Shown here: positions 1 through 12,542 of the stretch, piece after piece
Position numbering within the stretch: position 1 is the first letter of the stretch
How the letters are laid out: each line of letters begins with the position of its first letter
Assembly: GCA_940671915.1 (NCBI GenBank)
Contig: CALNVZ010003433.1
Span: 35,735,844 to 35,799,843 of the forward strand
From: Paracentrotus lividus
Lineage: Eukaryota; Echinodermata; Echinoidea; Camarodonta; Echinidae
DNA: 64,000 nucleotides
Direction: 5' to 3'
Made by a program: the position numbers and the translations under genes
The notes under the pieces: model-generated
The model's input: the letters and a program-made list of their open reading frames with translations, nothing else
Told to the model about the DNA's origin: nothing
Databases searched by the model: none

Positions 1-660
1 GTTGTAGGCCTATTGTACAAATGATGTGTACATGTTCATTTACATGTACATGTTTACCTTGTTTGATTGTACATTATCTTCCTTTAGAAATTATAAATAC
101 TTTTAAATAAAGAAAATTTTGACACATTTTATTGATTGAAAATAATTTGTAATATTCAGGACTACAGCACCTACATTATTAAAGTTAAAGAATGTTAAAT
201 TTAATATTTAAAATTGTGGGCATTTTGATCGGTTAACTGCGTTTGACCAGGCTTTTGTACAGTTGAAACTACATGTAATGGAGAGACACCCTCTGGTTTC
301 TCTTTGCCATGCATTTTCTTATCAGACAAATTCAAACGTCATTGTAGGTTAATTAGATTCACGTGTACATGTATGGCAATCAGATAATGTGCTGAATAGA
401 TAGTTGTTGATTATTTTATGGCTTATTTGTACAGTGTTGCATGCTAATATGTGTGGACTGATATGTTCATTCATCTGCAATCATGATTTCTATTTTTGGC
501 ATACATCTACATGTAAATACGCATACATGTACATTTGTAGACTCACAAGAAAAATGTGCTTTGTCCAGAAGGGGGTGGGGATTTTGTTGTATCTTCCATA
601 CTTCAGAAAATGTGTACATGTAAGTGTGTTGGTTTTAAATGCGCCCCCCCCCCCAAAAAA
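1..660. other. Upstream/intronic AT-rich DNA, no gene seen
   Basis: No coding signal was recognised. The stretch carries several copies of the short palindromic word tacatgta/catgtacatg, which recurs across the window. It probably belongs to the intron before the first visible exon of the CDP-diacylglycerol synthase gene, because that gene lacks only its N-terminal exon(s). Confidence 0.4.
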
Positions 661-670
661 AAAATAATAA

Positions 671-701
<31 letters not shown>

Positions 702-708
702 ATCAATA

Positions 709-757
<49 letters not shown>

Positions 758-777
758 ATCAATCGATCGATCGATCG

Positions 778-835
<58 letters not shown>

Positions 836-1100
836 AAATCAATAAATAAATCAATAAATCAATAAAATAAAAAATAAAAAATAAATAAATAAATTAAAAA
901 ATTAATAAAAAAAAATAAATAAATGAATAAAAAAATTAAATAAAAACTAAAATAAGATGAAATAAAATTAGAAAATTAAGAAATTAACAATAAAATAAAA
1001 TAAAATAAATAAACAAATAAATTTAAAAAAGAAATGTTTAAAAAATGAAATGAAATAAATGAAAAAAAAAAGATAAAAATAAAATGAAAAAGTAAATACA
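661..1100. repeat. Tetranucleotide microsatellite (AAAT)n/(AATC)n
   Basis: An A-rich block that moves from AAAT repeats to AATC, to ATCG (gatcgatcgatc), back to AATC and then into degenerate AAAT/A-rich sequence. It ends about 75 bases before the first visible exon of the synthase gene, so it is intronic low-complexity DNA. Confidence 0.9.
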
Positions 1101-1176
1101 AAATTAGAAATAAAGAATGAAGAAAAATAGAAAAAGCCCCAAATTCAATTTGTATCTTTTTTCCCCCCGTGAACAG

Positions 1177-4100
1177 AAATCAATACCGGTAGCAACGGGA
1201 TGCGTTCCACCTGAGAACCTGGCACTCCCGGAGATAAAGGAACCACCTATCCCACCTCAGAAGGACAACATCCCACTCTTCCTCAAGGGTCTGCCTCCAA
1301 GGTTTGTCATACACAAATTAATATAAACAAATGTAAACAGTTTTCATGAAAAAATTGGCCAGTTAGATTGTTGTTGTAGACTAGCAATAAAGTGTTGAAA
1401 ACCAGCATTTTCTCAATGTGTTTGCTGAAACTATTACTAAAACAAATGACAGTCGCATTACCGAATTACCCTAAAACAATCCCACTTTGTTTACAACTTA
1501 ATTTTTTTTTTTAAGATACACAACTTGATTACTAATCTAATTTCGTCCAAACCTTTCTTTGATTTATCTTCTCTCTCTTTCATTGCCTCTCCCTAAAATT
1601 TTGGATTTCCCTAGCAATCTTTAGCTTTCCAATGAAAAAAAGTAGAACATTATTATCCATTGTAGGTTTTGTGAATGTGATTGATATTGTATATGAATCA
1701 ACAAAGTGCAATTTTTTAAAATAGAAATTTCGTGAAGATTATCAATATTTCCATCTAGTTTTATTTTTCTTTGCAGAGACATTATAATAATCATTTTTCA
1801 TATTTTTTTCTTCTTTCAGATGGCAGAACTGGGTAATTCGTGGAGCAGTGTCGTTTGCAATGGTGTTTGGTTATGCTCTCATCATCTATGCTGGTCCTGT
1901 AGGACTCACAGGATTGGTAAGACTTCAATTGTTCTTACGCTTTACATCATTATATCCTTATCTTCAGGCCCTTATTTCATCCAAATGCTATTTAAAATGT
2001 TATGTTCTTATCTCCATATGCCCGTATACGGCGTAATGTGTCCCTACATGTATGTGATGTCACTACATGTATGTATTAACCTGATTACTGTAAAAATACT
2101 ACAAAGCCGATTAAATTATGGTTATCAATTGTGGTTGCCTTAAGTTATTTATGTTGAAAGGTGAGATAAAGACACCAATTCATATATCAATGGGTAAATT
2201 AATTATACACAGTTATCATTTACTCACACAATGATGAGTGAAATAAATCATCAACAAGAGGGATGTTCCTAATTTTTCAATTCCGCAAATATGCGGTCTT
2301 AGTACACAACATGTTAAATAGTCTTTGTTTTTTTCTTTATTGCCCTACATTATGCCCTTATTCCATTACATATTCATGAACATTTTATGTAATCTTACAG
2401 CTCTGGAGAAAATTATTAGACTATTGCTCTTTTTGTCTTTGCAGCCCATTCTTGCTTCAAGAATTCAGATAAATCTTTCTTTTTGACCAGCTTATGTTCC
2501 TGCATCCTGTCTTTGATTTCATTCCAAAGATTCAAAACACTGAAAACCTAATATTAAAAAGAGCTTGGTCTAATAATTTTTCCTTGAGCTGTGTTTGAAT
2601 TTGCCCTAAACTCTGTTGCTTAAAGATTTACTTATTATAGTACTTTCGCCATCAATTGAAGCTTTCATGTAATACTGCACTTTGATTGGCTGTTGAGCAC
2701 CGTTACCATGGTAGTTACTATAGATGGCAAAGTTACCATAATAGCAACAGTTTATGCAATTGGGCCCATATGTCATATGTCAAAATGCATACACATTAAT
2801 CTGAGACAATCTAACATTTTTTATGCGTAGATCCTACTGATTGAGGTGATGTGCTTCAAAGAGATCATCAGCATTGGTCACGCTGTCTATCGCACTCAGA
2901 ACTTGCCATGGTTTCGGACGCTCAGTTGGTACTTCCTCGCCTGCGCAAACTATTTTGTCTACGGTCAGAGTCTGAAGGATTACTTTGGCATCGTCCTGAG
3001 AAGAGAATTGGTAAGTGTCTGAAAAGGAAAAAAAACGGTTATGTCAAAGGTTTGAGGACTCAAGATTATCAATATTCAAAAGGTTCAGTATTCCAATTCC
3101 TGGCCTGAGAAAATTACTTTGTCTATGGTCAGAGTCTGAAGGATTACTTTGGCATCGTGCTGAGAAGAGAATTGGTTAGTGTCTAAAAAAAAAGGCTCTT
3201 TCAGAGGTTTGATTATTATGAAGGATCTTTATTCCAAAGGTTCATTATTCCAACGAAAATCAAGTTTGTTAATCCAAAAATGAAATACACGTAACCCCGA
3301 TATTATAACTATACCATATTTTTTATCAACCAAACTTATTTCACTTAAAGAGAATCAAAGTTTAATACTGAATGTTGAAACTCCTTTTTAGCTTCATTTG
3401 AATAAACCTTGAAGTACATGTACATTCAAAATTTGTGAGTTTAGACTAACACACCTTCAGAACAAAATGGTTAAAAGTAGGAATAGCAGATAAGTTATGG
3501 TCAAGTGTATTTAGAATTCATATACATGTACATGTAGGTGTTCATCAATGGGTACAAGGTTTGATTCTCGGCCACTTCCCTTTGGTCCGTTTTCGCAAAA
3601 CATGGTGTACACTTGTCGCACTGGACCTACAAGTAAAATGTAGCTGACAGACATGTAAAGGCCTCGTCACATCGAGTCCGGTCCGGGTCACGGCACGGGC
3701 CCGTTCCGGTTCAACAAAGGGCAAAAACGGTCAAAATGAATTGGCCGTGTACTATTGCAATGAGACTGGTCTCAACAAACACGGGCTATGCCGTACTAGC
3801 CGGAACGGCAACCGGTACGGTTTTTATGGGATGGCTCATGGAGCGATTTGAGACGGTTTGCCGTACCGGTCACCGGACCGGACTCGGTGTGACGAGGCCT
3901 TTATTCAGGGTTCCCACTCTACCTGGAAATCTTGGAAAGCAGGCAAAAGTCAGAGAAGTCAAGAAAAATGCCTCAAAAGTCAGATAATTTGATAAAAATT
4001 TGTTGCCATACATCCAATGACTGGCAAGTTGAAATAGGTCGAAAATTAACAAATCAAGTCAGGGAGAGGTGAGAGAAAGGTCTGGGAATTTTGTTCTCCT

Positions 4101-7100
4101 AATATAGTGGGAAACCTTTAAATTTTAATTGAAAGCAGTAGAAAGAAATTCCTTAATACATTGTTTGGAAGCTCAAGCTGAGTAGTCCATGCATTGAGCA
4201 TTGCAAACTGGGTATCAGCACAATAAAAGTTCAATTAAATATTATTCATTATAAAATTTTGGATAATGAATTTTTCCTTTTTGTATTCTGCAGAATGTCT
4301 TGCAGCCGTTTATTGACTATTACAGATTCATCTCATTTTGTCTCTATGTTATTGGTAAGTACATTTTGTAAATGTTACATATAAGTGATCTTAAATTTGA
4401 GTTATGATCAAATACATAAAATTCAAACATAATTCAATAATATTACCAAATAGTATACATGTGTTTGTCCCAAAATAATTTTGATGGAAAATTATTGAGA
4501 AATATGTTAAGCAGGGAGTTTGGTAGAGAATCTAATTGATTGTGATCAATCATGACCAGACTACAAGTACAATGTACATTGTATATGTGCGTATTGGTTT
4601 TCAATTACATTGTAGTTAACATTTAGTAAGCATTTTGATGGCTAAAAGAAAAAAAAAATAACTTCATTTGATGATACATGATAAGATTCATGTTTTTTTT
4701 TCCTCAAAAACTTCATGTGAAATGCTATCTCACTACCAGTATTTATGCAAAATTGGCTATAAACAAGTTTTATTTAATAGACTTTCAGTCGTTAATTAAT
4801 TTCTCAATTGTTAAATTGGAAGTGGATTATTTGCACTCTCCCACTCACCAGTGAGTAATGTGGGTTGGAATGATGTTGTCAATAGGTTGTTAATCAATTT
4901 TATAATGGCAATGTGTCAGTTCTTACCACCATCTAAATTATGGTCTTCTATACTAATTGTGTATATTGACTTCAAAACTATTTTTTCCTATTTATTTTAA
5001 ACAATGAATATATGTGACTCATCATATCAAAATCAGACACAAGTCGCCAGAAAGGAGTCAAAGATTGCAACAAAACCATCCATTTTTAAAGGCTTTCCCC
5101 TAATCATTTCTAGTCACCCTTTTTACAGAGCATACAAGAAACATTGAAAATTCAGAAAATAAAAAAAAATATTTGCCCAAATAAGACAATTTTTATTATT
5201 TTGCCGATTTCCTCGACACTGTGCTGAATTTCCTTGGCGACTTGTGTCTGATTTTGATATGATGAGTCACATATATTCATTGTTTGATTTATGGATTTTT
5301 ACAAAGGTTCAATATGTAAAAAAAAAATTAGTGTGACAGTTTATGTGCTTGATAATAGAGACCAATGTAATTGATTTCATTAAATCTTAACAAAACTATT
5401 AATCTAAATTTAAAAAGGATATATGGCTTACAAAGGAAAATTTCATGATTGCCAAATGCGCACCACATTAGCCTGCAGAGGTTGGGACCCTGCACACATT
5501 ATCACTATCATTATCATTATCAGAGTTATCACCTTGTATAAGTGGGCCATTAGCCCAAATCTAATTTGACCATATTATGATTGTCTCTTTAATACGAAGG
5601 ATGATTTTCATAATTATGTTTCTCCTTTCCAGGCTTCATGATGTTTGTTCTTTCACTTCAGAAGAAGCAATACCTTGTGCAATTCACTCTGGTGAGTTGT
5701 CATGGTTGTCTCCAAAAACAAAATGTACTGTATCTATACATAGTACTCCATATAATATGAATTTTAAATGTCTTGGCTATCGATACATCATTGTCTGTGT
5801 TCACTCTTTAAAGAAGCAAAACCAAATGAAAAACCCTGAAAAGAGAAAAAATAAAGCTGGATAGAATTCCAAAGAGATACCTATATGTTGCACATTTATT
5901 ACGCTCAGTTGAACAAACTCACGAGTAAAAACTTTTAATTACAATGCACATTTTTAACTGAATTGTGAATTATGTAAGAATCGTTTTATGCTTAGCAACA
6001 TAAAAAAAAAACCACACCATGCATTATTTTAGACTGGTACATTCTGAAATTGTACCTTCTTGATTATTTGTTGCTGTTTTCTTGTTTTATCATGAATTTG
6101 TTAGTTTCATATTACATATATGTCTTGTGTATACTCTTTTGTAAAACGCTTAGAAAACTTTTGTCTAAAGCACTATAGAGATGTAATCTATTATTATAAT
6201 TAATAATATTTGGACTCATAGGTATGAAAGAATACTCAAGTATGCATAAAACTAGCTACAGAAAATATATCATGTGTTCTCAAACTGCTTTGAAATACTT
6301 CATATTCCTTTATGATAATGCAGTTTGGCTGGACTCACATAGCCCTGTTGATCGTGGTCACTCAGTCCAACCTTATTGTCCAGACACTCTTTGAAGGCAT
6401 GATCTGGTTTCTTCTTTCAACAACATGTGTCATCTGCAATGACATTATGGCATATATGTTTGGTAAGTACTCCTATATGTTCAGTATCAGGTGGTGTTTC
6501 ACAAAGACTTATGCATGAATGCACACTTTAATTTAAAATACAAAAGCATCCCAAATTTTATTGTCCAAAACAAAGATGAAACAAATTATTTTTGCCTAAT
6601 TGATTGTGGGCCCAGCAGCCACTGAGCAGCACCTGATCAACGTTGTTCTATCCCTTTCTTGTTGCCAAACGGAGTAGCAGCAACTCTCATTTTTCAATGA
6701 CTTTTGCTTTGACACGGCCAGGGAACGAACCCACACCTCCTGATTATGAGGCGGACGCTCTATCCTCTGAGTCAACACATCGGTTGACATCATGTATAAT
6801 TTCTCATGTCATTTATGGTGTTTTACAATAGTGCTCTACCCTTGAGCGTTATCTGACCAATGAATGAGGTAATACGTAGTATACCGTAGGCATCTACATG
6901 TAGGGTTTTACTTGAGACTTTTTGTCTCAATCTGAAACTGAGTCTGTAATGAGACTCTACCCAATAAGTACTGAAAACATGTGATCCCATTAGACAAAAG
7001 AGTAGTAAGATCAGCTCGAGAACAAGGGCCCCTTTTCACAGAGGTGTGAAGTTAAGCCATAGCTTACATTTGTGGTTTAACTGTGGCTAGCAAAATGTGA

Positions 7101-10100
7101 CACAATTCCAAAAAGTAGATGTTCTATTTTTCAGAATTTTTTATACTGAAACTATCAAAAACTGCCTGAGGATAATAGTACAAAAGTCTTTCGAACCATT
7201 AAAGCATGATTCTAAAGTCCAGTAAACGTGTTAAGGAAATGCAACGTAGACAGATTGTGACACTTTTTGCTAGCCAAAGTTAAACCACAGATTTAAGCTA
7301 TGGCTTAACGTAGGACACCTTTGTGAATATGGGCCACTGAGGTTAGGCAGAATAAGCATTGTAGAAGGTACATGTAACATACGGTTTCTTGACTGTATTA
7401 TGCACTGTGTCTGTTCAGGTTTCTTCTTTGGTAGGACATCACTGATCAAGCTGTCACCTAAGAAGACGTGGGAAGGTTTCATAGGTGCTCTCTTTTCAAC
7501 TGTTATCTACAGCTTCTTTGTGAGTACATTTGATTTTATTATATAATCCCTGATGATCTGTATTAATACTTTAAAAAAAAAATTGAACCTTTCAAACATA
7601 TTTACATATAAAGAATTTAAAAAAAAAAAATCCCTTTTCAATACTTAAAATGCTATGTCATTATTAAAATACATATGAATTTATTTTGTGTTGAGTTTAT
7701 TTTTCAATGGTGCATATATTTCATTTGTTTAGAGGTTAAAACACTCTTCAAATAGGCTTCAACACGTTTAAAGGAAGATCAGTCTTAATTATTTGTACTA
7801 TTGAACTGAACAACATTTATTATTTGTATACTGACTTCTGGCTATAAGTAAGCGTTCATTTGACCATAGATTGTATACCGAATTGATACATTTTCTTTCC
7901 TTTTGTTCATCTTGTCTCTTAAGTTGGCGAGACTTCTAGCTCAGTTTCAGTTCTTCACGTGTCCAGCCGAGGTTTGTTCTCTTTGGTTGTATTTGGGGTA
8001 TGGGGAGATAGGGTAGGGGGGTGGTGAAACAAATGGGAATGTCATATACATTTGGAGGGCACAATAAACCAAGTATTTGTTGCAAATGTGGATTATTATA
8101 AAGCAGGAATCCAAGGATTTGGAAATGGTGGGGGGGGGGGTGCAGACAGCATTTACATGTAATGTAATATGAATAGAAATGTTGTGTTTGATATGAAGTG
8201 TAAACAAATTTAATTTCTTTATGAATGCGTACAGATGCATGTATGTTTACATGAGCCAATGTTCCCCATTGTGCCAGGACAATACACTACTGTTTGACTA
8301 ATTGATGGGGCCTTTATATCCTTGTACACCTGTATGGTGAAGCTAGATTGCTGTTTCAGAAAATGATGATCTAACCGTTTATATACGATCTTAGATGTGA
8401 ATGGAATGGCTATAGAAAACAGAGGGTATTCCCTGTGTCGGAAAATGAAAGAAACATTAATCTACTCACATTCCTTGATATTAGGGCTTGCATAGATCAA
8501 GATTTCTCCTCCTGTAGTGATTGTTTGACTATTAATTAATGTGTCTCTTCTATTTTCTTGTAGTATGATGAAGAGACGATGTTGTTTGAGATGGAGTGTG
8601 AGCCAAGCTCTACGTTTCAAGTCAGAGAGTATATCTTGCCTGGATTCATGCAGTCAGTCCTAGGAGTAGTAAGTGCATTGAACTTTCCTCTCTTGCATTC
8701 TACAATAAAAAAATGTTCATGAACACCTCTTAACCCTATTCAGACTGGCATTTTCAAGAGGAGATTTTGACTGGGGGGGGGGTCAATTTGACCCCCCCCC
8801 TGAGATCTCGGCCACGGATAGTCCGCTCGCGGCGAAATTTTGCGCGAACGTCGCTGCACATGTAAAGGGTGTCGCTGGTATGTTTTTTTTGAAAAAAAAT
8901 TTCACGTTTATTTAATTATGGCTAATTTATGCATACTCATGTATGCAAATTAGATGCTTTTTTATGGAAATCGTAATATTTCATTAATAAAATATAGTTA
9001 TGAAGCCCAAATTTTTTTCTAAAAGTTGCTGAGTAGCAAAGACAACAGTATTGAATAGACAAATTCAGAAATTTCAAATTAATTCTTTTGTATTCTATTG
9101 TTTTATGAATTTCTTATGTATTCTATTGTTTTTATTCTTATGTATTTCTTTGTTTTGTAATTTTTTATGCTTGAGTAATGTATTTTGATCAATATAAAGA
9201 TAAATTTTAATTCAATCAAAAGGCTCAGAAGGCACAATTATCAGTGTTATTAAAGAAATTTAGAAAAAAGCAGTATTTTGTACATAAACGCATGCAAAAT
9301 GATGATTTTCGTTCAATTTAGGCCTGACATGCGATTACGTAATGTTGCGTAACGTGACAACGGAGTATCCGATTTTTTCGAACTTGGTGTCAAATTTGCG
9401 AGACACTTGAAAGAAAAAAGTCATAAGCGCCGGGTTGCGATTCGCAGCGGTTGCGCGGCAGTCGCGGATTTCGTACGGGGGGGTCAAATTGACCCCCCCC
9501 CCCCCCCCCCCTCCCCCCCCCCCCCCCCCCCCCCCCCAGTCTGAATAGGGTTAAAGCTCAATTCCAGTTTAGGAAAGAACCAAAAAAATATTTCGTTCAA
9601 TCTAGAGTCTTTATGTCGAAAAAAAATGCGAAAATTTGAACAAAAATGTTGTCGTTTAAATAAGAAAAGACATCTTTGTCATTTGGGCATTGTAATAGCT
9701 AACTTCTCCCATGTCTGCGAATTCATTCATTTTTCACAGAGTTCGCCGCATTTTACATGAAAGACAAGGCATTTGAGCCCTCCAAATTGAATGGCTATAA
9801 TTAAAATCTTTACTGACTAGGTTTTGCTCGCTCTTGTATGTTAAGACCTTATGCATTGATGTCATTGCGCCGCCGTTTTAGAGGCTGAGGTCATTGCCTT
9901 GCACATGTTTGTGATCTGCAGCTGGCGCATCTCTGACAACTCTGTTTATGCATATTCCTATATCCTCTGAGGTAGGGCGCTGTGAGATTATGATATTATA
10001 TTCATAAGCTCTATTCTAAGAATATAAAACAGATACTTCTTGCAAGTTTGGTTCTTACTGAATCAAGCAATTATACACATTCACAGACCAGGGTGCTTTG

Positions 10101-12323
10101 CAAATATATGTGCTCCTACCATGCTTGATAGCAGTCAGGTAAACAAATAAAGATAATCATGAGTAGTCATGGTGAAATATTCAAAACACCAGTAGCTTCC
10201 CTTCCAAACTCCCAATCATAGAAAATAAACGCTACACCCCAAGGGAATTTGCAGGAAGTGGCATAATTGCTGAAAAAAGAGCAAAATAATCATAAATTCC
10301 GTTCAGAAGTCGGCCTGTCCGAGCCTTAATTTGACTAACTGTATGGAAAATTTCTCAAAATTTCATGCGAAACCATTTGGCATGGGTATATCTATATGTT
10401 CATGGAACAATATAAATACAAAATTTAACAGATGCTTTCCAAATTATTTTGGCGACAACAACTCAAATTGAGCTTTAAATTATTGGTTTTCTCCTGTAGA
10501 TTGGTATCCACTGGGAGACTGTGAATTTAATGCCAGCTCAGCTTCACGCTCTTGTCGTTGCCCTATTTGCCTCTCTGGTCGGTCCGTTCGGAGGGTTCTT
10601 TGCCAGTGGGTTCAAGAGAGCTTTCAAAATCAAGGTAAGATTTAATCCACAGACATCCCTGTTACAGGTGTTATCGCAGTCAAGTTGTCCAACTCATAAG
10701 GTGCTGGAAGTTTGAATGATTTATTGATGCTTTTTTCCCCCTTCAAATTGGTAACTCTTTAATTTGTCTATTTTTGCTTTAAAGTTTCCTAACAAACAGT
10801 CTTGTGGAAAAAATTAAGAATTGGATACAATGTTTATTGAAAATTTTTTGATTTGTAAGGAAAATTATGAATTCAACTTTTCTATACTTTTTGATATTTT
10901 CAAGATGTCAGAAGTATTAATTTAAAAAGAGCTTCTAAAATTCAAAAATCCAACATCTCTGCAGATGTGTTATACAATTTAGTTGAGTAGTGTAATCACT
11001 TAACTACATGTAGGTAATTTATGCAAACTGGTCACGGGTTTGTTTCCCTGCTCGGCATCTGTTTCCTTGAGCAAGGCATTTAATCTGAGATGCCATTTGT
11101 TCACTGGATATCAAATAGGGTGCAACTTTTACTGTTGTTGGATAAGCACACATGTATGAATGCATTTACAATGGTTGCCAGGCATGAAAGTCCCTTTATG
11201 AGTCTGAATGGCGGGGGGGGGGTGGGGTATGGTTTTACAGACGTGTATCAATCAGATATGACTATTTATTTCTGGGACTGACCTTTAACATCACCATTCT
11301 TTGGAGACGTGACTGGGTTTCAAACCTTGGCCCGCTCCATGTCAGTTTATGGGCTGATGCAGAGATTTGACAATGAGCATTGCCGCTCGACCAACTCCTG
11401 ATTCCAGACAAACAATATTCTACGATTCAGCCTTGAGCATTTATGAACATTTTCCCCTTATAACACAATTATGTACTATTTAAATGATAACACGTGATTT
11501 GTATTTCTGTTGTAGGATTTTGGTGATGTATTCCCAGGGCATGGAGGTATCATGGATAGGTTTGATTGTCAATTCCTAATGGCTTCATTCCTATATGTCT
11601 ACATACAAACTTTCCTCAAGTAAGTCCATTGGCCCATATTCACAAAGGTGTACTAGCTTAAATCTATGGTTTAACTATGGGTAGCAAAATATGTTTGACT
11701 TATCAGAATTTTTGGTTCTGAAACTATTAAAAAAAATTTACTCTACAAAAATCATAAAATATTTTGCATACGAAAATCCTAGCTTATACAGTGTAAATAT
11801 AATTTTACATGTATTTGTGTTTGATAATTCACATAGAAAATGTGTTTGTCAACTCTTTCTTCACCTTTTGACTAAAAAAAAATTCAGTCAAAATTTTTCA
11901 AAATTAGTTGCAAATTCTTGATATTTTTTAAAAATTTATTAATATTTTAGGATATGACTTGATGGCTTTTTAGACAATATTTGTTTCAGTCAAAATATTT
12001 CAGATTCCTGCAGAAATAATATAAATCACTTGCAATATTCATTTCAAATGTAGATGAAACTTTGTTTAGAGGGTATGAGGAAAAGAGACCTCTTTAGTCA
12101 AACTATTTCATTTCAAATGGTCTAGACCACTTGCAATTTCTTGATCTGTCTATCTCTGTCTATCCTGTAATGGTCATGTCTCCTTTTACAATGTCATCTT
12201 TTCAGAACTGCCAACCCTTCCAAGCTGACACATCAGATACTGCAGCTGTCTACTGAGCATCAGCTCCTTGTCTTCAACCAATTAAAAGAAAGTCTGATCA
12301 AGAGTGGTGCCATAGAGGCTTGA
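1177..12323 (+). CDS. CDS1/2-like: CDP-diacylglycerol synthase (phosphatidate cytidylyltransferase), 5'-partial, 12 exons
   Basis: The enzyme makes CDP-diacylglycerol from phosphatidate and CTP for phosphatidylinositol synthesis and is an integral ER membrane protein. Exons with matching phases: 1177-1301, 1820-1916, 2831-3010, 4294-4354, 5633-5691, 6324-6462, 7419-7519, 7924-7971, 8564-8668, 10500-10634, 11516-11619, 12206-12323 (TGA). All have AG/GT borders. They encode 423 residues; animal CDS1/2 are about 445-460, so roughly 40 N-terminal residues lie outside the window. The family signature is complete across exons 10-11: S-x-F-K-R-x4-K-D-F-G-D then [11 protein letters not shown], with Lys, Asp and the HGG..DR motif in place. 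Hydrophobic segments such as [17 protein letters not shown] (exon 2) are the membrane helices. Oddities: a tandem copy of part of exon 3 (from 3097) and a duplicated final exon (12452-12542). The name is secure; CDS1 versus CDS2 cannot be decided. Confidence 0.96.
2933..3252 (+). repeat. 164-bp tandem duplication covering the 3' part of synthase exon 3 and its donor
   Basis: Copy 1 is 2933-3096 and copy 2 starts at 3097. Copy 2 repeats the codons for [19 protein letters not shown] with only synonymous third-base changes from the Val codon on (TAC to TAT, GTC to GTG), plus a usable donor (gttagt). Its upstream end has a TGA in place of the Cys codon TGC, and no acceptor is evident, so it is probably not an exon by itself. 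It could also be a collapsed or expanded assembly repeat. Confidence 0.85.
3658..3901. mobile_element. TA-flanked foldback MITE (CCGGTACCGG-rich)
   Basis: Terminal inverted repeats begin AAGGCCTCGTCACA and continue inward with one mismatch over about 28 bases. TA is present on both sides. The interior is rich in inverted words such as ccggaacggc and accggtacgg, and no coding capacity is evident. It sits in intron 3 of the synthase gene. Confidence 0.75.
4999..5285. mobile_element. MITE with 51-bp perfect terminal inverted repeats
   Basis: Bases 4999-5049 are the exact reverse complement of 5235-5285, starting AAACAATGAATATATGTG and ending at ..AAGTCGCCA. The unique centre is about 185 bases and AT-rich. 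Perfect arms imply a young insertion. It lies in intron 4 of the synthase gene and has no reading frame of its own. Confidence 0.85.
6600..6795 (-). mobile_element. tRNA-derived SINE candidate
   Basis: On the minus strand a tRNA-like head shows an A-box-like segment (ctcagaggatagagcg), an anticodon-arm-like segment and a strong B box (gggttcgttccc), followed by about 120 bases of unrelated tail. The arms do not fold into a proper tRNA, so this is a pol III retroposon and not a tRNA gene. It is intronic in the synthase gene (intron 6). Confidence 0.6.
7026..7335. mobile_element. Foldback MITE (GGCCC..TTCACAGAGGTGT ends)
   Basis: The left end GGGCCCCTTTTCACAGAGGTG pairs with the right end CACCTTTGTGAATATGGGCC; inner arms (gttaagccatagctta / taagctatggcttaac, gctagcaaaa / ttttgctagc) also pair. 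It lies in intron 6 of the synthase gene, ending about 80 bases before exon 7. A related left end recurs at 11631-11695 (ggcccatattcacaaaggtg). Confidence 0.7.
8734..9550. mobile_element. TTAA-flanked piggyBac-type non-autonomous element
   Basis: The ends are CCCTATTCAGACTGG and CCAGTCTGAATAGGG (exact inverted repeat when the polyC/G tract is allowed for), flanked on both sides by TTAA (8730-8733 and 9551-9554), the target site of piggyBac-type transposases. Just inside each end are G/C runs with GGGGTCAATTTGACCCC. It has no transposase frame. It lies in intron 9 of the synthase gene. Confidence 0.75.
11030..11405 (-). mobile_element. tRNA-derived SINE candidate (class II tRNA-like head)
   Basis: On the minus strand, from about 11402, there is an A-box-like TGGTCGAGCGG and, 70 bases on, a B-box-like GGTTTGAAACC. 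Further along is a segment reading taaatgccttgctcaagg, a motif common in animal SINE bodies. The overall unit is degenerate and its borders are uncertain. It lies in intron 10 of the synthase gene. Confidence 0.4.
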
Positions 12324-12451
12324 ATCGGTCAACTCATGTAACCAGGAGACGGTATATGTTCTCTCTTTGTGATCCCTCTTAGCAATGTATGATCTGTGCT
12401 TGCTAGAGTTTTGTGAGTGGCTGTATAGAGATTAGATCTTAATTGTAACAG

Positions 12452-12542
12452 AAAATGTACAAGATTTGAGCATCAAATCTACATCTTCAATCAGCTAAAG
12501 GACAGCTTTGTCAAAAGAGGAGCATTACATTTAGCAGCTTAA
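12452..12542 (+). CDS. Duplicated, alternative terminal exon of the CDP-diacylglycerol synthase
   Basis: About 130 bases after the normal stop, an open segment repeats the last coding exon. From GAG at 12468 it reads EHQIYIFNQLKDSFVKRGAL, matching [20 protein letters not shown] in the first copy, and it ends with its own TAA at 12540-12542. An AG at 12450-12451 gives an acceptor in the same phase as the normal last exon. Many differences between the copies are synonymous (CAG/CAA, AAC/AAT, TTA/CTA, AAA/AAG, AGT/AGC, GGT/GGA), as expected if the protein sequence has been kept. The 3' flanks are also similar (atccctcttagcaatgta vs atccctctcagcaatgta). The polypyrimidine tract is weak, so actual use is uncertain. 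Confidence 0.6.

Noticed and set aside
661..900. Regular AATC repeats as a possible CRISPR-like array
   Set aside because: A simple tetranucleotide microsatellite with no spacers; the DNA is animal nuclear.
6600..6795. Functional tRNA-Met
   Set aside because: A and B boxes are present but the acceptor and anticodon stems do not pair; a tail follows, so a SINE is more likely.
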